Below, piece after piece: positions 16,337-25,322 of a stretch of 64,000 nt of DNA (the stretch's first letter is position 1; the number at the start of each line of letters is the position of its first letter). Under the pieces are notes generated by a model. That model was not told the DNA's origin. It saw nothing but the letters and a program-made list of their open reading frames with translations, and ran no database searches. The translations under genes were made by a program, and so were the position numbers. The DNA comes from Halobacterium sp. R2-5 (lineage in GTDB: Archaea; Halobacteriota; Halobacteria; Halobacteriales; Halobacteriaceae): contig NZ_JAANTH010000001.1 in the NCBI RefSeq assembly GCF_011734195.1, positions 868,001 through 932,000 on the forward strand, given 5' to 3'.

Positions 16337-18780
16337 CGCTCCGACAGCTGTTCGTCGGCGCGCTCGTCGTACTCGCGGCCGTCGCCGTCGTCGGCGCGGT
16401 CGGACCGACGGCCGCGGACTCGCCGACGTACGTCGAGAGCGACGTGACCGAGGACACGACGTGGACGGCCGACGACGGCCCGTACTTCGTCGGCGACGAC
16501 CTGACGGTGGCCGCGGACGCGACGCTCACCGTCGAGCCCGGCACCCGAGTCAACGTCGGCGAAGAAGTCACGATTACCGTCGAGGGGAGCCTGCTCGCAG
16601 CCGGCACGGCGTCCGACCCGATTCAGTTCACGACCGCCGACCCCGCCTCCGACGCGGGCACGTGGGAGACTATCGAGTACGCTGGCGACGGCGACTCCAC
16701 GCTCCGCCTGGCGCACGCGCTCGTCGAACACGGCGCGACTGCTGTCACGGTGACCTCGAGCGAGGGGTCCGTCGAACTGCGCGACACGACTGTCCGCGAG
16801 CACGTTCGGGACGGCGTCTCCGTCCGCACGCGCGAGGGGGCACCGTCGATTCGCATCACGGACTCGCGGTTCACCGACGTCGGGCGCGCGGGCCTCGCGT
16901 TCGCCGTCCCCGAGACGGACCCGTACGTCGACGCGGTCCGGCGCGTGCGCGTCGCGAGAACGACGTTCTCGAACACCGGCGCGAACGGCGTGCTCGTGCG
17001 CGCCCGCGAGATCTCGGACGTCACCCTGACCGACGTCACGGTCGCGGGGGCTTCCGGTACCGGCGTCGAGTTCGCGACGGAGGCGACGGACGCCCGCCCG
17101 AGGTCGACGAGCGGCCACGTCGCCGAGGACGTGACGCTCCGCGGCGTCGCCGTCGAGAACCCGGGCGGCGACGGCGTCGCGTTCCGCGGCGGCGCCCTCG
17201 ACGACGTGGAAGTCCTCGGCGGCGAAGTCCGGAGCGCTGGCGGACACGGCGTCCACGTCGACGGCGCGACCGACGCCGACCGCGTTCGCTTCGCGGGGAA
17301 CACCGTCGTCGACTCACAATCCGGGCTCGCCCTCTCGCTCCGGCGGACGACCGGCGGCATCCAGCACGTCGCGCTCGCCGTCGAGAACAACGAGTTCGCG
17401 CGCAACGACGGCCACGGCGTCGACGCGTCCGCGGAGTACGTCTTCGTGGACGCCTTCGACGTCCGGAACAACACGCTCGCCGGCAACGGCGACGGCGGCT
17501 TCGCGTTCTCCACCCAGCAGGTCGACAACACGGTGCTCGCGGACAACGTCGTCCGCACGAACGGCGGCCCCGGCGTCGAGGTCTCGGCGGTCCGCGTGCG
17601 CGGCGTGACTGCGCTCCGGAACCGCCTCGTCGGGAACGCCGAGGACGGGGTCTCCGTCCGCGCGAGCGACCTCCTCGGCGGCGTGAACGTCGGCCGCAAC
17701 GACGTCTTCGACAACGACGGTTTCGGCATCGCTGTCGAGGGGAGCCGCGCGGCGAGCAAGTCGACGCTCCACAACAACACAATCGCGGGGAACGGCGACG
17801 GCGTGCGCGTCGCGGGTCCGACGCCGACGCGGCTGACGAACAACTCCGTCGTGTTGAACACCGCCGACCGCGAGCGTACCGGCGGCGGCGCGGCGACCGC
17901 GACCGCGGTCCTCGTCGAGAACGCGCCGAACGTCGAACTCGCGTACAACGACGTCTACGGCCACCTCGTCGGCCTGCGGAGCGACATCGGCAGCGACGCG
18001 ACGGTCCTCGCCGAGAACAACTACTGGGGCGCGGAGTCCGGGCCGTACCACGAGACGCTCAACCCCGACGGCGGGGGCGACGCCGTTCTCACAGACAGCG
18101 GGAAAGCCGACCCCGTCCCGTTCGCCAGTGAGCCGTTCGGTCCACGCTACGAGCGCCCGACCGCGGTGCTCGACGCGAACGAGACGGCCGTCCGGCCCGG
18201 CGAGCCGGTCCGTTTCTCCGGCCAGCAGTCCACGGACGACGGTGGAATTGCGAGCTACTCCTTCACCGTCGCCGGCGAAGAGCACAGAACGGGAGCGACT
18301 CACGTCGCGGCCTTCGAGGAACCCGGGACGTACGAAGTCACGCTCGCTGTCGAAGACGAGATGGGCGTCCGGAGCCTCAACGACGCGGCCGTGAACGTCA
18401 CCGTGCAGGAGACAGAGCAGACGACGGCAGCCACGACGACCGCCGACGGAGCGGAGCCGACGACGGTCGCGACGACCGAGCCCGCGGGTCAGAGCGGGGA
18501 CAGCTCGCTGCTCGAGAGCCTGTTCTCGCTCTGGGGCGGCCTCGGCGGCCTGTTCTACGCGCTCGCGCTCGCGCTCGGCGGCTACGGCACGTGGCTCTCC
18601 GTCGGCGGCCGCGAGCCGCCCATGAGCGGGCTGACGATTCACGCGCTGGCGGGGATCGGCGTGGCGACGTGGGCCGTCGCGGGTTTCCTCGGTGACGGCG
18701 CGCTGCTCACGTTCGCCGGCGGCGGCGCCGTCGCGTGGGGGAGCGCGACCGCAGCTATCGCCGCCGTCGCCGCGAGGTAG
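16333..18780 (+). CDS. Surface protein: parallel beta-helix, PKD domain, C-terminal membrane anchor
   Basis: 815 residues. Sec signal (1-29), then about 560 residues of right-handed beta-helix with repeated NNxFxxNxGxGVxxS-like turns (NosD/PbH1 type; [40 protein letters not shown]). A PKD/Ig-like domain follows at about 610-690 ([34 protein letters not shown]), then a Thr-rich linker and three hydrophobic helices to the end. Beta-helices of this kind bind or cut polysaccharides, but no catalytic residues can be named. Coupled to the calcium-repeat protein upstream. Confidence 0.8.
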   Translation: MTLRQLFVGALVVLAAVAVVGAVGPTAADSPTYVESDVTEDTTWTADDGPYFVGDDLTVAADATLTVEPGTRVNVGEEVTITVEGSLLAAGTASDPIQFTTADPASDAGTWETIEYAGDGDSTLRLAHALVEHGATAVTVTSSEGSVELRDTTVREHVRDGVSVRTREGAPSIRITDSRFTDVGRAGLAFAVPETDPYVDAVRRVRVARTTFSNTGANGVLVRAREISDVTLTDVTVAGASGTGVEFATEATDARPRSTSGHVAEDVTLRGVAVENPGGDGVAFRGGALDDVEVLGGEVRSAGGHGVHVDGATDADRVRFAGNTVVDSQSGLALSLRRTTGGIQHVALAVENNEFARNDGHGVDASAEYVFVDAFDVRNNTLAGNGDGGFAFSTQQVDNTVLADNVVRTNGGPGVEVSAVRVRGVTALRNRLVGNAEDGVSVRASDLLGGVNVGRNDVFDNDGFGIAVEGSRAASKSTLHNNTIAGNGDGVRVAGPTPTRLTNNSVVLNTADRERTGGGAATATAVLVENAPNVELAYNDVYGHLVGLRSDIGSDATVLAENNYWGAESGPYHETLNPDGGGDAVLTDSGKADPVPFASEPFGPRYERPTAVLDANETAVRPGEPVRFSGQQSTDDGGIASYSFTVAGEEHRTGATHVAAFEEPGTYEVTLAVEDEMGVRSLNDAAVNVTVQETEQTTAATTTADGAEPTTVATTEPAGQSGDSSLLESLFSLWGGLGGLFYALALALGGYGTWLSVGGREPPMSGLTIHALAGIGVATWAVAGFLGDGALLTFAGGGAVAWGSATAAIAAVAAR

Positions 18781-18792
18781 GGCTCGTCGGCG

Positions 18793-19188
18793 CTACCACT
18801 CGGTCCGCACAGAGGCACCGAGGTAGCCGCCGAGCGCACCCAGCCCGAGCGTGTACAGGGCGACGAAGAACACCACGACGAGTCCGAGCACGCCGATGGC
18901 TGCCGGTGTGCCGCCGAACCCGAGGAGGAACAGCAGGAAGAACAGCACCAGCGTCACCGGAATGAACATGACGAATCCCGCGATGGCGCCGGCCCGGGCT
19001 CCCTCTCTGGGAGTTCCGTTCGTGAGATAGCCGGCGACGCCGCCGCCGAGTACGGTCGCGAACGGGACGAACGAGAGGAACGCGCCGACGAGCCCGCCGA
19101 GGACGCCGCTGACTACCGCGCTGAACTCCCGGTCTGTCGCCGACGCGTCGGTCGGCGTGGAGGGGTCGGGGACCACGTCCAGACACAC
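18793..19188 (-). CDS. DUF5518-type four-helix membrane protein
   Basis: 131 residues with a GTG start; an internal GTG could be used instead. After a polar tail of about 22 residues come four glycine-rich helices with a central GYLTNGTPREGARAGAIAGF loop, the hallmark of the haloarchaeal DUF5518 family. These are small integral membrane proteins of unknown role. Convergent with the beta-helix gene, 12 bases apart. Confidence 0.75.
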   Translation of the reverse strand: MCLDVVPDPSTPTDASATDREFSAVVSGVLGGLVGAFLSFVPFATVLGGGVAGYLTNGTPREGARAGAIAGFVMFIPVTLVLFFLLFLLGFGGTPAAIGVLGLVVVFFVALYTLGLGALGGYLGASVRTEW

Positions 19189-19268
19189 CGAGCGTCGACC
19201 GAAGAGCGTTTTGGTCAGCCGGGTAGCCGGAGCCGGTGGTGGTCCCGCGCTGGAGTCGGTGTTTGCGG

Positions 19269-19586
19269 TTACGACACGTCGGCCTGGATGTCGACGACCG
19301 TCCGCGCGGTCTCGAAGATGTCGTCGGCCGCGAGGAACTCCTCGACCGTGTCGAACTCCGCGGGCTCGGTCGGAATCTGGAGTTCGAGCGTCTCGTCGTC
19401 GAGTCCGCCCGTGACGCGCGCCAGCGACTGCGTTCCGCCAGCCTGTACGTGGACCACGGCGTTCACCGTGTCGTCGTCGACCTGTACGTGACGGAGTTCT
19501 AGCGGGCCGTCCATCCCGCCCTCCTCGTAGTGTAACACCGCGGGCACCGCGTCCATCTGCACCAGCTTCGTTCCGAGCGTGACCAT
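19269..19586 (-). CDS. Conserved haloarchaeal protein of unknown function
   Basis: 105 residues starting MVTLGTKLVQMDAVPAVLHY, acidic, with no signal peptide or membrane helix and a predicted mix of beta strands and one terminal helix (PAEFDTVEEFLAADDIFE). A T-rich element about 25 bases upstream on this strand fits a leaderless start at 19586, so I prefer it to a longer in-frame extension. No domain recognised. Not in an evident operon. Confidence 0.6.
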   Translation of the reverse strand: MVTLGTKLVQMDAVPAVLHYEEGGMDGPLELRHVQVDDDTVNAVVHVQAGGTQSLARVTGGLDDETLELQIPTEPAEFDTVEEFLAADDIFETARTVVDIQADVS

Positions 19587-19987
19587 ACTGGACGGCGGTC
19601 GTACGCCCGGAAAAGCGGTGCGGCTCCCACCCACGCTCCGGTGCACGCCCGGCAGCTTCCCGGCCAGCTTCGCGTGCGGCCGATTCTCACTCCCGGGATT
19701 CGGGTAGGCTCGTCCTACTGTTTCGAGGAAACGCCGGGCGTGAGACCGAGCGAACACTTTCCGAGTGGGCGCCGAGAGCCACTCGGTCCGGCGAAACTCC
19801 GGGGTAGAACTCGATGCTCCGGCGTCGGTTTTCTTCACGGGTCGCGACTGACGCCGCGGCCGCCTTCACACATCGAACACCCGATAGAAGCCTGTAACGT
19901 ACGTAACAGCATGCCACAGAGTGTTTATTACAACCGGTCCCCATTTGTTGGTAAGCGCAGCCTACCGAGGCGAGCGCGTGAGCATTC
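19587..19987. other. Intergenic region upstream of the first pilin gene
   Basis: About 400 bases without a gene. The left 240 bases hold the promoter of the minus-strand gene and nothing else I recognise. From about 19829 the sequence resembles that upstream of the second pilin gene (a TTCTTCACGGG stretch, then the promoter block at 19914-19958), showing that the pilin duplication includes its upstream DNA. Confidence 0.5.
19914..19958 (+). promoter_or_regulatory. Conserved pilin promoter block, copy 1
   Basis: A 45-base block beginning CCACAGAG with a TTTATTACA TATA element (19923-19931) and ending TAAGCGC. It aligns without gaps to 29904-29948 before the second pilin, with about 34 of 45 bases identical by my count. 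The TATA lies about 60 bases before the ATG, so the message has a leader of roughly 30 bases. Confidence 0.6.
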
Positions 19988-20410
19988 ATGAAGGAAATCA
20001 GTTTCGAGATCCCCGACCGCGACGAGCGCGGGGTGTCGCCGGTCATCGGCGTCATCCTGATGGTAGCGATCACAGTCATCCTGGCCGCCGTCATCGCGAG
20101 CTTCGTGCTCGGGTTCGGTGACAGCGTCAGCGAGAACGTCCAGGCCGGCGCGGACATCAGCCAGACCAACGACGGCAACGCCAGCGTCACCTGGATCAGT
20201 GAGGGGAACGCAGAGAGTCTGAACGTCTCTGTTAGCGACGACTCTGTCACGCTCGACCCATCCCCTGGAAACTTGAGTAACGTCGGCGACTCCGTTAGAG
20301 TCCAGAACGCGACCGAGACCGACGTGACGGTCACGGTAACCGCAATCGGCAGCGGCGGTTCCCGTACGGTCGTCGCGCAGGAAGAAGTCACCGTCGGCAC
20401 GGGCAGCTAA
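19988..20410 (+). CDS. Archaeal type IV pilin, copy 1
   Basis: 140 residues. The class III signal [19 protein letters not shown] is the archaeal pilin N-terminal domain: the prepilin peptidase PibD would cut after RG, leaving a hydrophobic helix (about residues 15-45) for filament assembly. The C-terminal domain is short, beta-rich and Ser/Thr/Asn-rich with several N-X-S/T sites (NASVTW, NVSVS, NATET). No assembly ATPase or membrane-platform gene is nearby, so it must use a machinery encoded elsewhere. It is paralogous to the pilin at 29983, with an almost identical N-terminal half and a divergent C-terminal half. Confidence 0.9.
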   Translation: MKEISFEIPDRDERGVSPVIGVILMVAITVILAAVIASFVLGFGDSVSENVQAGADISQTNDGNASVTWISEGNAESLNVSVSDDSVTLDPSPGNLSNVGDSVRVQNATETDVTVTVTAIGSGGSRTVVAQEEVTVGTGS

Positions 20411-20635
20411 ACCCCGACGCTCTCTTTCGCGACTTCGCTACGCCGATCAGCGCCGAGTGGAGCGACCGCCCCCAGCGCACCGCGGATCGCTGCTGGCGTG
20501 GGAACCTACTGACCTCTCCGGAGCCGTGCCCCCACGGCTGCACCCCGTTACTCGACGCCGAACGACGGACCTGCTGGACGTTGCCGTGGCCCTAACCCGG
20601 GAATCTATGAGCGATTCGACAAGCGGGGACTAACA

Positions 20636-21022
20636 ATGCGGGTACCGCCGGAACCGTTCGGTATGGCACTCGTCGACTCGATCGTCGTCTTCGTCGTCAG
20701 CCTGCTCGTCGGCGCGCTCGGGATATACGTCGGCGCGCGCGTCATCACCGGATACGACGACTACACGTACGCTATCGTGACCGCGCTTCTGGGGGCGATA
20801 ATCTGGGGGGTGTTCGGGTTCCTCTTCGGGTGGATTCCGCTCGTCGGTCCGATACTGGTGTTGGTCGCGTACATCGCGCTCATCAACTACCGGTACCCCG
20901 GTGGCTGGATGCGCGCCATCCTCATCGCGCTGGTGGCGTGGGTGGCGACGTTCGCCGTCCTGTACGTGCTCGCCGTCGCCGGCATCAGCAACTTCGAGGC
21001 CGTCGGCGTCCCCGGAATGTGA
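20636..21022 (+). CDS. Four-helix membrane protein of unknown function
   Basis: 128 residues with four hydrophobic helices (about 14-33, 44-62, 66-84 and 93-113) and a YRYPGGWMRA loop. An ATCTATGA element about 25-30 bases upstream of 20636 fits a leaderless start there; an internal ATG at 20663 (119 residues) is the alternative. It resembles haloarchaeal membrane proteins of unknown role. No motif for transport or catalysis visible. Confidence 0.6.
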   Translation: MRVPPEPFGMALVDSIVVFVVSLLVGALGIYVGARVITGYDDYTYAIVTALLGAIIWGVFGFLFGWIPLVGPILVLVAYIALINYRYPGGWMRAILIALVAWVATFAVLYVLAVAGISNFEAVGVPGM

Positions 21023-21086
21023 CGCTGGCACCGACTTCGCCGCGCAGGCGACGAGTTACAGTACTCGGGCGAGGAGGGAGGCCTGT

Positions 21087-21908
21087 ATGAACGACACCGT
21101 CCGTCCGGTCCGCGAGCTCCGACGGTGGCGGACCGTCGCCCGGGAAGAGTACACGCGCATGCTGAAAGACCGCGTCAGGGACACGTCCGCCTCCGGCTTC
21201 CCGTTCGCGGAGCTCCGGGCGATTCTGGACGACTACGTGGAGAGCGAGATCTTCGTCCACGTCGGCCTGAGCGACGTGAACGCCGCCTTCGGCGGGCGGT
21301 CGTACGGGCGGCTGTACGACGAGCTCACGGACCAGTTCGAGAGCGTGCTGGTCCCTGGGTTCACGCCGAGCTTCCGGAATTCGGGCGTCTACCACAAGCA
21401 GTTCTCCCGGCCGCAGGTCGGGATGTTCCCCGTCCTGTTCATGGACGACGCCGACTACCGCACGGACGACGCTCTCCACTCGATTCAGGTCGCGGGGGAC
21501 TACCGCTTCGAGGACTGCAACCACCACGACTCGTTCGGCCCCGACGGCTGTTACGCCAAGATCGACGAGGACAACGTCCTCATCGCGAACATCGGCACGG
21601 ACCGCCTCGTCTCCACGCAGTACCACTACGTCTCCCTGCAGGCCGACACGCCGTATCACACCGACGAAACCCACTCCGGAGCGATCTACTACGACGAGAC
21701 CGACCACCGCCGGATCGCCCAGAAGAACGACGCGTTCAGGGGCGTCTACAAGTGGAACCGGTGGAAGATGGAGGACTACCTCGAAGAACAGGGGGTCCTC
21801 GAACGGCGCGACCGGAACGGCCTGAAGCTGTCCTTCTTCAGGGCCGGCGACATGCGGGACGCGCTGGAACCGAAAATCGAGCGCGACCCGTACTACATGG
21901 TCACCTGA
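21087..21908 (+). CDS. AAC(3)-like acetyltransferase
   Basis: 273 residues, the normal length of the aminoglycoside 3-N-acetyltransferase family. Family features: ESEIFVHVGLSDVNAAFGG (strand-loop binding acetyl-CoA), LVPGFTPSFRNSGVYHKQF, a short MFPVLFMDDADYRTDDALHS segment, and DSFGPDGCYAKIDEDNVLIANIGTD. The canonical drug-binding residues cannot be verified by eye. Archaeal ribosomes are largely insensitive to classical aminoglycosides, so the native substrate is probably another amino sugar or metabolite (inference). It lies alone in the accessory region with a short gap after a membrane protein gene. Confidence 0.65.
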   Translation: MNDTVRPVRELRRWRTVAREEYTRMLKDRVRDTSASGFPFAELRAILDDYVESEIFVHVGLSDVNAAFGGRSYGRLYDELTDQFESVLVPGFTPSFRNSGVYHKQFSRPQVGMFPVLFMDDADYRTDDALHSIQVAGDYRFEDCNHHDSFGPDGCYAKIDEDNVLIANIGTDRLVSTQYHYVSLQADTPYHTDETHSGAIYYDETDHRRIAQKNDAFRGVYKWNRWKMEDYLEEQGVLERRDRNGLKLSFFRAGDMRDALEPKIERDPYYMVT

Positions 21909-21934
21909 ACGCGGGGCGACCGTCGCGAGCAGAC

Positions 21935-22294
21935 TCACTCGGGACTCGGCGTCGATTCGAAGGAGGAGAGTCGGTCGGGCGCGTCGGCGGCCTCGTCGAG
22001 CGCGACGACGTTCCGGTCCCGGTCGTAGGCGACGACGTCCGCCTCGGCGAGCCTGGGCACGTGGACGTTCGACAGCGCCAGGAACACGCAGAGCTCGTCG
22101 GTTTGGCGAGCCTGGGCGAGCGTCCCGTCGTGCTCGCGGCGAGCGACTTCGGTCGCGAGGTCGGACAGCGGCAGCGAGCCGTGCTCCCGCAGGCAGGCGA
22201 GGACGCGCCGGCGGCGCTCGTGGGCGAGGAGGTCCCGGAGGGAGTCGTGGACCCGCGAGCCCGCGGCTTCGCAGTCTGTCTCTCGGTTACTCAC
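21935..22294 (-). CDS. DUF7344-type winged-helix regulator
   Basis: 119 residues from a GTG start; a TTG 48 bases earlier is open but a TATA-like TATTTAACG at about 22348-22356 would place transcription start after it. The core HDSLRDLLAHERRRRVLACL, LPLSDLATEVARRE and LALSNVHVPRLAEADVVAYDRDRNVV is the helix-turn-helix arrangement of the haloarchaeal DUF7344 regulators, with the recognition helix around SNVHVPRLAE. It is likely a local transcription factor; its target is unknown. Convergent with the acetyltransferase gene. Confidence 0.65.
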   Translation of the reverse strand: MSNRETDCEAAGSRVHDSLRDLLAHERRRRVLACLREHGSLPLSDLATEVARREHDGTLAQARQTDELCVFLALSNVHVPRLAEADVVAYDRDRNVVALDEAADAPDRLSSFESTPSPE

Positions 22295-22513
22295 ACCTCC
22301 TCTTCGAGCGACCGCGGGAAACGGGACCTGCCTTCCCAGCAAAGCTCGTTAAATAGGGTGGCGGGCAGGAGGTGTCGCTCGACCTCGTCGTCGGTTTCGG
22401 TCACGTCGCGGTCGACGACGGCCTCGCAGCCCGCGAACGTGACCGCTGACGTCCGCGACGGGGGTCACGATTCGGTGCCGAGTCGAAGTCCGGCGAGTTC
22501 ACCGTGTACGCCC

Positions 22514-23278
22514 TCACCGAGATGCGTCTTCTCTCTCAGTCTCCAGCCGTTCACGACGCTTCTGGAACTCTTCTTCGTCGAGCTCGCCTCGTGCGTACCG
22601 GCGTCGGAGGGTTTCCATCGCGGAATCGTCACGCCGGGACGGCGTGTCACCTCGGCCCAGTGCCCAGTAGAGGAGTCCGCCGGCCAGCCCAAGCATTCCG
22701 AGCGCCCCGCCGACGAACGGCAGCCCACCGAACCATCCACCGTTCCGGCCGTTCATCATCCCCGGGCCAGACCCCATCCCCGGACCCATCATTCCGTCGT
22801 CGGAGTACCCGTCACCGTCGGTGCTAGATCCATACGCTATCGCGCCCTGTTCGACGATCGCGTCGCTCTCGGGCACGTCACCGTCCGGAATCGGGCTCTC
22901 TTCGGCTGGGCCGCCAGGGCTACCGACGACGATGCGGCCGACCATCCCGACTGACTCGTGCGGGATGCAGTAGTAGTCGTACGTGCCCGGTTCTTCGAAC
23001 GTGTACTCGAAGGTTCCCGACGAGATGGTCCCACTGTCGAACGCGCTGGCGTCGGACGGGATCCGGTTCTCGTAGGCCGTTGCCGAGTGTGCACCGGCCG
23101 CTATCTCGAAGCGGACGGTCGTGCCGGGTTCGACGCGGAGGCCGATCGGGTCGAAGTAGTTGTTGCCCATCTTCACGACGGGAGTCTCCTGTGCGCTCGC
23201 TGGCTGAGAGAGACCCGTGCTGGCGACTGCGCCGGCACCGAGCACTCCCAGGTACTGACGTCGGCTGTAGTTCGTCAT
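22514..23278 (-). CDS. Halocyanin-like blue copper protein with Met-rich linker and SHOCT tail
   Basis: 254 residues. Tat signal RRQYLGVLGAG, then a plastocyanin domain (about 33-125). Type 1 copper ligands are visible: His in AAGAHSATAY, then Cys-X2-His-X4-Met in YYCIPHESVGMVG. A Met/Gly-rich linker (DDGMMGPGMGSGPGMMNG) leads to one membrane helix and a C-terminal SHOCT motif (METLRRRYARGELDEEEFQK). It should carry electrons or copper outside the cell while anchored in the membrane. The multicopper oxidase gene 630 bases upstream is a natural redox partner. Confidence 0.85.
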   Translation of the reverse strand: MTNYSRRQYLGVLGAGAVASTGLSQPASAQETPVVKMGNNYFDPIGLRVEPGTTVRFEIAAGAHSATAYENRIPSDASAFDSGTISSGTFEYTFEEPGTYDYYCIPHESVGMVGRIVVGSPGGPAEESPIPDGDVPESDAIVEQGAIAYGSSTDGDGYSDDGMMGPGMGSGPGMMNGRNGGWFGGLPFVGGALGMLGLAGGLLYWALGRGDTPSRRDDSAMETLRRRYARGELDEEEFQKRRERLETEREDASR

Positions 23279-23302
23279 GTGAGTTGCATCGGTCGCTGGT
23301 TC

Positions 23303-23611
23303 TTATCCACGCACGACGTCGACGAGGCGCTGGGCGAATCCAGCCGACTGCCGGGTCGCGCTCTCGATAGCCGACTCCAAGTCGTCCCGGTCGACGATGC
23401 CGATGAATTCGGCGGTCTGTTCACCGTTCGCGTAGACGAGTGTCGTCGGCGTCTTCCGGACGCCGTACTCCTCGGCCGTTTCCACGTCTCTCTGGATGTC
23501 GACCTCTCGAAACTCGACGTCGGGGTACTCGTCCTCGATGCCGTCGTTTTTCTCCCGCTGCGTCGCGCACGCTCCGCACGTCTCTTGGGTGAAGAGGATG
23601 ACTTCGGTCAC
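23303..23611 (-). CDS. Thioredoxin-fold protein
   Basis: 102 residues from a GTG at 23611; upstream in-frame residues are less conserved and AT-rich. The active site is TCGACATQR, a CGAC pair, unlike the usual CGPC. The cis-proline is present in VRKTPTTLVYANGE. It lacks a signal peptide, so it acts in the cytoplasm as a disulfide reductase or redox carrier. It lies between the halocyanin and multicopper oxidase genes, all in the same direction, which suggests a role in sulfur or copper redox. Confidence 0.82.
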   Translation of the reverse strand: MTEVILFTQETCGACATQREKNDGIEDEYPDVEFREVDIQRDVETAEEYGVRKTPTTLVYANGEQTAEFIGIVDRDDLESAIESATRQSAGFAQRLVDVVRG

Positions 23612-23744
23612 GTAGTACACTACGGTATTGGGACTTAACCACATTACCGTTCAGAATCGTAAGCTGAGAGGGACCCATTCCTTCGATTCGAAGCCACGCT
23701 CACACAGGCGGGGGGAGTACGCACCCTGGTGCGTACTCGTTGCT

Positions 23745-23905
23745 CTACTCCGACCGTTCGAGTCGCTCGCGGCTGGACTCGAACTCTTCGTCAGTGAGAT
23801 TACCACGAGCGTATGCCGTGCGGAATTCCTCCATCGCGGGGCCCGGGACATCTGCGTTTCGCCCATGCGCCGGAAGACGAGGTAGCCACCGCCGAGGCGG
23901 CCAAC
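23745..23905 (-). pseudogene. Remnant of a membrane-SHOCT protein, frameshifted
   Basis: On the minus strand, one frame reads GRLGGGYLVFRRMGE, the end of a membrane segment, and then the frame shifted by one base reads MEEFRTAYARGNLTDEEF and on to RERLERSE before a TAG at 23745. That second part is a SHOCT motif very similar to the tail of the nearby halocyanin. Neither frame has a usable start upstream, so this looks like a 5'-truncated, frameshifted gene lodged directly after the multicopper oxidase stop. Confidence 0.6.
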
Positions 23906-23909
23906 CTGC

Positions 23910-25322
23910 TCACTCGACGTATTCCACGACGCGCGCCATCCCCGCGTCGAGATGGTACAGATTGTGACAGTGGAACAACCACCGACCGGGGTTGTCCGCG
24001 TGGAAGTCGATCGTCACCTGCCCTCGATGTCCGGGGACGATGACCGTGTCCTTGATCGCGTCGCCGACCTGGAAGAAGTGGCCGTGAAGGTGCATCGGGT
24101 GGACGACCGGGCTCTGATTGGTCATCCGAATTCGGACGTGTTCGTCGGGCCGAATCTGGAGCGGGTCGGCGTCCGGGTAGGCCTGCCCGTCTATCGTCCA
24201 CGTGTACGACCGGCTCCTGCCGCGTGAGAGCGTCAGGTCGAACGTGCGATCCGGCTCTCCACTCACTCCGTCGAGCGAGGAGACCGCCTGCAAGTCCCCG
24301 TACTGCAGCCGGTTACTGGCCGACGACGGGCGCTGTGGGCTCCCCCCGCTAGCTGACTCGTACTCGACGATGGCCGTAGCTGGTGGTTCGCTTCCATCGA
24401 GCGCATCCGCTCGAACGGCCCACGTGCCCGGGTTCGTCGCCTCGATCACTGCGTCGTAGCGCTCGCCGGACCCGAAGACGAACGAGTCCACGTCGACGGG
24501 TTCGACAGGCCGGCCATCGGCGTGAGTCACCGTCATTTCGTGGCCTGCGATTCGTACACCGAAGACTGTCGCGCTGCCGGCGTTCACGAACCGGAGGCGC
24601 ACCCGCTCTCCCTCTGTCACTTCGAACCTCGGTGGGTCCTCTGGAAGCCGACCGTTGATCAGGAGCCCCTCGTACGGCGGGCGAGTGTCTCCCATCATCC
24701 CGCCGCCCCCGCCCATTCCGCCGTCCGAAGGAAGCTCCGGCTCTTCGGGGAGGTAGTCGTCGACGACGACGACGTACTCGCGGTCGTACTCGACGTGTGG
24801 GTCGGGCTCTTCGACGATCAGCGGGCCGAGCAACCCCCGGTCGAGCTGGAGCCCAACGTGACTGTGGTAGAAGTACGTCCCCGCGGGTTCGGCACGGAAC
24901 GTGTACGTGAACGTATCGCCAGGCGCGACCGGGTCCTGCGTCACGTTCGGCACCCCGTCGACCGGGTTCGCGACGGGGACACCGTGCCAGTGAATCGTCG
25001 TCCCCGCCTGGAGGCCGTTGGTCAGTTCGACGCTGAGCACGTCACCCTCCTGGACGCGTAGCTCCGGCCCGGGGAATTCGCCCTCGTACAGCCAGTTGGT
25101 CGTCGACGTCTCGGGGGCTGGCCGAACGGTTCCGGGCGACGAAGTGAGGCTGACGGACGTATCTGGCTCGGCCGTCACTGTCGAGCGCGGCGGCACCGCC
25201 TCTCCCTCACTATCGTCGGTGCCCGGTAGCTGACCGGCACAGCCCGCGAGCGCGCCGAGAGCGGTCGCTCCCGTCAACTGGAGGAGGCCGCGACGGGAGA
25301 GCGCGTGTTCTCTACGCGGCAC
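23910..25322 (-). CDS. Multicopper oxidase (CueO/laccase-type), Tat lipoprotein
   Basis: 470 residues with a GTG start. Tat signal SRRGLLQLTGAT runs into a lipobox LAGC. Three cupredoxin domains follow. All copper motifs are present: HWHG (about 113), HSH (about 155), HPMHLHGHFF and HCHNLYHLDAGM, which together bind the type 1 and trinuclear copper centres. A Gly/Met insert (GGMGGGGGMMGD) sits near residue 207. It oxidises Cu(I) or phenol-type substrates with oxygen at the outer membrane face. Its start overlaps the upstream rhodanese-MBL gene by 11 bases. Confidence 0.92.
   Translation of the reverse strand: MPRREHALSRRGLLQLTGATALGALAGCAGQLPGTDDSEGEAVPPRSTVTAEPDTSVSLTSSPGTVRPAPETSTTNWLYEGEFPGPELRVQEGDVLSVELTNGLQAGTTIHWHGVPVANPVDGVPNVTQDPVAPGDTFTYTFRAEPAGTYFYHSHVGLQLDRGLLGPLIVEEPDPHVEYDREYVVVVDDYLPEEPELPSDGGMGGGGGMMGDTRPPYEGLLINGRLPEDPPRFEVTEGERVRLRFVNAGSATVFGVRIAGHEMTVTHADGRPVEPVDVDSFVFGSGERYDAVIEATNPGTWAVRADALDGSEPPATAIVEYESASGGSPQRPSSASNRLQYGDLQAVSSLDGVSGEPDRTFDLTLSRGRSRSYTWTIDGQAYPDADPLQIRPDEHVRIRMTNQSPVVHPMHLHGHFFQVGDAIKDTVIVPGHRGQVTIDFHADNPGRWLFHCHNLYHLDAGMARVVEYVE

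Noticed and set aside
20411-20635. Possible small RNA or gene after the first pilin
   Set aside because: No reading frame with start and stop, no strong hairpin or promoter apart from the one serving the next gene.
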